Positions 58,837 through 64,000 of a DNA stretch of 64,000 nucleotides are shown here, in pieces. The notes beneath the pieces are model-generated. The model had not been told where the DNA came from and searched no databases. It saw only the letters and a program-made list of their open reading frames with translations. The position numbers and the translations under genes are program-made. Numbering within the stretch: position 1 is the stretch's first letter; the number at the start of each line of letters is the position of its first letter. This stretch comes from Nemertoderma westbladi (lineage: Eukaryota; Xenacoelomorpha; Nemertodermatida; Nemertodermatidae), in NCBI GenBank assembly GCA_032718475.1, contig JAUCBJ010002094.1, forward strand, positions 1 to 64,000. Direction: 5' to 3'.

Positions 58837-61800
58837 ACGATGAAACTATAATAAATATTCTAGAACACAACAATATTAATAGGGAGATAGGCTACTTATT
58901 TCTCAACTCAGACAGCCACAGATAGGGGGTGTTCTGACACAATCAAAATTCATCTATCTCCAGCGGAAAGACGTAGCAAATAACAGCTGATTACTGCTAG
59001 AAATGTAAGTGTTACCTGTTCTTTTGACGTTCATTTAAGATTCTCTATCTCGTGGAGTGGGATAGAAGTTATAAATATGAAAATCGATATGGTTTTTGTA
59101 AAAAATCAGAGGATATTTTGATAAATTATTGCAGAAAAACACCAATGATTTTGACATGGCTTTAATACTTCATTATGTTCATGAAATAGCTGAGATATTT
59201 GAGGAGAATTATTGCATTACATAATAACTTTAGCTCCAGCCACTTTAGCAATACGATGAAACTATAATAAATATTCTAGAACACAACAATATTAACAGGG
59301 AGATAGGCTACTTATCTCTCCTCTCAGACAGCCACAGATAGGGGGTGTTCCAACGCAATCAAAATTCATCCATCTCCAGCGGAAAGACGTAGCAAATAAC
59401 AGCTGATTACTGCTATAAATGTAAGTGTTACCTGTTCTTTTGACGTTCATTTAAGATTCTCTATCTCGTGGAGTGGAATAGAAGTTATAAATATGAAAAT
59501 TGATATGGTTTTTGAAAAAAATCAGAGGATATTTTGATAAATTATTGCAGAAAAATACCAAGGATTTTGACATGGATTTAATACTTCATTATGTTCATGA
59601 AATAGCTGAGATATTTGAGGTGAATTATTGTATTATGAGTCAACTTCAGCTCTAGTCACTTTGGCAATACGATGAAACTATAATAAATATTCTAGAACAC
59701 AACAATATTAACAGGGAGATAGGCTACTTATCTCTCCACTCAGACAGCCATAGATAGGGGGTGTTCCAACGCAATCAAAATTCATCCATCTCCAGCGGAA
59801 AGACATAGCAAATAACAGCTGATTACTGCTATAAATGTAAGTGTTACCTGTTCTTTTGACAAGACAAAAAATACCAATGATTTTGACATGGATTTAATAC
59901 TTCATTATGTTCATGAAATAGCTGAGATATTTGAGGTGAATTATTGTATTATGAGTCAACTTCAGCTCTAGTCACTTTGGCAATACGATGAAACTATAAT
60001 AAATATTCTAGAAAAACAATATTAACAGGGAGATAGGCTACTTATCTCTCCACTCAGACAGCCATAGATAGGGGGTGTTCCAACGCAATCAAAATTCATC
60101 CATCTCCAGCGGAAAGACGTAGCAAATAACAGCTGATTACTGCTATAAATGTAAGTGTTACCTGTTCTTTTGACGTTCATTTAAGATTCTCTATCTCGTG
60201 GAGTGGGATAGAAGTTATAAATAAGAAAATCGATGTGGTTTTTGAAAAAAATCAGAGGATATTTTGATAAATTATTGCAGAAAAACACCAATGATTTTGA
60301 CATGGCTTTAATACTTCATTATGTTCATGAAATAGCTGAGATATTTGAGGTGAATTATTGTATTATGAGTTAACTTCAGCTCTAGTCACTTGGGCAATAC
60401 GAAGAAACTATAAAAAATATTCTAGAACACAACAATATTAATAGGGAGATAGGATACTTATCTCTCCACTCAGAAAGCCACAGATAGGGGGTGTTCCAAC
60501 GCAATCAAAATTCATCTATCTCCAGCGGAAAGACGTAGCAAATAACAGCTGATTACTGCTATAAATGTAAGTGTTACCTGTTCTTTTGACGTTCATTTAA
60601 GATTCTCTATCTCGTGGAGTGGGATAGAAGTTATAAATATGAAAATTGATATGGTTTTTGAAAAAAATCAGAGGATATTTTGATAAATTATTGCAGAAAA
60701 ATACCAAGGATTTTGACATGGATTTAATACTTCATTATGTTCATGAAATAGCTGAGATATTTGAGGTGAATTATTGTATTATGAGTCAACTTCAGCTCTA
60801 GTCACTTTGGCAATACGATGAAACTATAATAAATATTCTAGAACACAACAATATTAACAGGGAGATAGGCTACTTATCTCTCCACTCAGACAGCCACAGA
60901 TAGGGGGTGTTCCAACGCAATCAAAATTCATCAATCTCCAGCGGAAAGACGTAGCAAATAACAGCTGATTACTGCTATAAATGTAAGTGTTACCTGTTCT
61001 TTTGACGTTCATTTAAGATTCTCTATCTCGTGGAGTGGGATAGAAGTTATAAATATGAAAATCGATATGGTTTTTGTAAAAAATCAGAGGATATTTTGAT
61101 AAATTATTGCAGAAAAACACCAAGGATTTTGACATGGCTTTAATACTTCATTATGTTCATGAAATAGCTGAGATATTTGAGGAGAATTATTGCATTACAG
61201 AATAACTTTAGCTCCAGCCACTTTAGCAATACGATGAAACTATAATAAATATTCTAGAACACAACAATATTAACAGGGAGATAGGCTAATAATCTCTCCT
61301 CTCAGACAGCCACAGATAGGGGGTGTTCCAACGCAATCAAAATTCATCCATCTCCAGCGGAAAGACGTAGCAAATAACAGCTGATTACTGCTATAAATGT
61401 AAGTGTTACCTGTTCTTTTGACAAGACAAAAAATACCAAGGATTTTGACATGGATTTAATACTTCATTATGTTCATGAAATAGCTGAGATATTTGAGGTG
61501 AATTATTGTATTATGAGTCAACTTCAGCTCTAGTCACTTTGGCAATACGATGAAACTATAATAAATATTCTAGAACACAACAATATTAACAGGGAGATAG
61601 GCTACTTATCTCTCCACTCAGACAGCCATATATAGGGGGTGTTCCAACGCAATCAAAATTCATCCATCTCCAGCGGAAAGACATAGCAAATAACAGCTGA
61701 TTACTGCTATAAATGTAAGTGTTACCTGTTCTTTTGACGTTCATTTAAGATTCTCTATCTCGTGGAGTGGGATAGAAGTTATAAATATGAAAATCGATAT

Positions 61801-64000
61801 GGTTTTTGTAAAAAATCGGAGGATATTTTGATAAATTATTGCAGAAAAACACCAAGGATTTTGACATGGCTTTAATACTTCATTATGTTCATGAAATAGC
61901 TGAGATATTTGAGGTGAATTATTGCATTACATAATAACTTTAGCTCCAGCCACTTTAGCAATACGATGAAACTATAATAAATATTCTAGAACACAACAAT
62001 ATTAATAGGGAGATAGGCTACTTATTTCTCAACTCAGACAGCCACAGATAGGGGGTGTTCTGACACAATCAAAATTCATCCATCTCCAGCGGAAAGACGT
62101 AGCAAATAACAGCTGATTACTGCTATAAATGTAAGTGTTACCTGTTCTTTTGACGTTCATTTAAGATTCTCTATCTCGTGGAGTGGGATAGAAGTTATAA
62201 ATATGAAAATCGATATGGTTTTTGTAAAAAATCAGAGGATATTTTGATAAATTATTGCAGAAAAACACCAAGGATTTTGACATGGCTTTAATACTTCATT
62301 ATGTTCATGAAATAGCTGAGATATTTGAGGAGAATTATTGCATTACATAATAACTTTAGCTCCAGCCACTTTAGCAATACGATGAAACTATAATAAATAT
62401 TCTAGAACACAACAATATTAACAGGGAGATAGGCTACTTATCTCTCCTCTCAGACAGCCACAGATAGGGGGTGTTCCAACGCAATCAAAATTCATCCATC
62501 TCCAGCGGAAAGACGTAGCAAATAACAGCTGATTACTGCTATAAATGTAAGTGTTACCTGTTCTTTTGACGTTCATTTAAGATTCTCTATCTCGTGGAGT
62601 GGGATAGAAGTTATAAATATGAAAATTGGTATGGTTTTTGAAAAAAATCAGAGGATATTTTGATAAATTATTGCAGAAAAATACCAAGGATTTTGACATG
62701 GATTTAATACTTCATTATGTTCATGAAATAGCTGAGATATTTGAGTTGAATTATTGTATTATGAGTCAACTTCAGCTCTAGTCACTTTGGCAATACGATG
62801 AAACTATAATAAATATTCTAGAACACAACAATATTAACAGGGAGATAGGCTACTTATCTCTCCACTCAGACAGCCATAGATAGGGGGTGTTCCAATGCAA
62901 TCAAAATTCATCCATCTCCAGCGGAAAGACGTAGCAAATAACAGCTGATTACTGCTATAAATGTAAGTGTTACCTGTTCTTTTGACGTTCATTTAAGATT
63001 CTCTATCTCGTGGAGTGGGATAGAAGTTATAAATATGAAAATCGATATGGTTTTTGTAAAAAATCAGAGGATATTTTGATAAATTATTGCAGAAAAACAC
63101 CAAGGATTTTGACATGGCTTTAATACTTCATTATGTTCATGAAATAGCTGAGATATTTGAGGTGAATTATTGCATTACATAATAACTTTAGCTCCAGCCA
63201 CTTTAGCAATACGATGAAACTATAATAAATATTCTAGAACACAACAATATTAATAGGGAGATAGGCTACTTATTTCTCAACTCAGACAGCCACAGATAGG
63301 GGGTGTTCTGACACAATCAAAATTCATCCATCTCCAGCGGAAAGACGTAGCAAATAACAGCTGATTACTGCTATAAATGTAAGTGTTACCTGTTCTTTTG
63401 ACGTTCATTTAAGATTCTCTATCTCGTGGAGTGGGATAGAAGTTATAAATATGAAAATCGATATGGTTTTTGTAAAAAATCAGAGGATATTTTGATAAAT
63501 TATTGCAGAAAAACACCAAGGATTTTGACATGGCTTTAATACTTCATTATGTTCATGAAATAGCTGAGATATTTGAGGAGAATTATTGCATTACATAATA
63601 ACTTTAGCTCCAGCCACTTTAGCAATACGATGAAACTATAATAAATATTCTAGAACACAACAATATTAACAGGGAGATAGGCTACTTATCTCTCCTCTCA
63701 GACAGCCACAGATAGGGGGTGTTCCAACGCAATCAAAATTCATCCATCTCCAGCGGAAAGACGTAGCAAATAACAGCTGATTACTGCTATAAATGTAAGT
63801 GTTACCTGTTCTTTTGACGTTCATTTAAGATTCTCTATCTCGTGGAGTGGGATAGAAGTTATAAATATGAAAATTGATATGGTTTTTGAAAAAAATCAGA
63901 GGATATTTTGATAAATTATTGCAGAAAAATACCAAGGATTTTGACATGGATTTAATACTTCATTATGTTCATGAAATAGCTGAGATATTTGAGGTGAATT
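58837..64000 (-). repeat. Satellite array block 5 (~416-bp monomer, reverse orientation)
   Basis: About 12 monomers, cut by the window end, continuing the monomer interrupted at 54657. It carries the markers of block 4: shortened monomers with the ~100-bp deletion near 59860 and 61423, CATATATAGG near 61627, GAGGAGAATT type B variants near 59210, 61185, 62330 and 63580, and CCAATGCAATC near 62893. Blocks 4 and 5 are therefore one array split by a retrotransposon, built from the same ~2.4-kb family of higher-order units with some loss and rearrangement. Confidence 0.97.

Noticed and set aside
1-64000. CRISPR-like array
   Set aside because: The monomers are about 416 bp and contiguous, with no short repeat/spacer alternation; this is satellite DNA.
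1-64000. CENP-B box as evidence for a centromere
   Set aside because: I looked for a match to the CENP-B box pattern in the monomer (for example around TTTCCGCTGGAGATGG) and found no convincing one, so centromere identity is not claimed.

Overview
The window is eukaryotic, almost certainly from an animal, and looks heterochromatic (pericentromeric, subtelomeric or similar). I see no host gene, tRNA, rRNA, operon or CRISPR array. About 50 kb of the 64 kb (roughly 79%) is one tandem satellite with a monomer of about 416 bp, in five blocks: 1-12523 in one orientation, and 17747-24441, 26953-45172, 46736-54657 and 58837-64000 in the opposite orientation. By division this is about 120 monomers. 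Monomers fall into diagnostic types arranged as higher-order repeats of 3 to 6 monomers (about 1.25, 2.05, 2.1 and 2.4 kb), with recent segmental duplications and marker deletions confined to zones.

Four inserted blocks break the array. (1) 12524-17746 is composite. A minus-strand APE-type non-LTR retrotransposon (jockey/CR1-like, with endonuclease and the start of the RT) is interrupted by a plus-strand, 5'-truncated RTE-like element with an 11-bp target duplication. The host element stops in mid-RT at 12524, and the satellite changes orientation across the block, so a rearrangement and not just insertion is involved. (2) 24442-26952 is a TTAA-flanked, piggyBac-like non-autonomous element of 2.5 kb with imperfect CCCAGCA inverted ends, a cluster of palindromes and a GC-rich, coding-looking core that I cannot identify. 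(3) 45173-46735 is a TTAA-flanked piggyBac-type MITE with inverted G-tract hairpins near both ends and five degenerate repeats of about 160 bp inside. (4) 54658-58827 is a nearly complete minus-strand non-LTR retrotransposon with a Cys-rich N-terminus, an RT, and a C-terminal zinc knuckle plus restriction-like endonuclease-like region. It is flanked by a 9-bp target duplication.

The most unusual feature is in element 4. The RT catalytic domain carries about 27 tandem octapeptides (consensus SATPTQPG, a 24-bp minisatellite at 56334-56981), in frame between RT motif B (QGDP) and the catalytic YADD. Without them the motif B to C spacing would be ordinary (about 40 residues). A one-base frame break follows at about 56030. 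The inserted elements 2-4 are single copy inside amplified arrays, so they are probably younger than the last array amplification. The retroelement families suggest a marine invertebrate, but the sequence does not fix the species.
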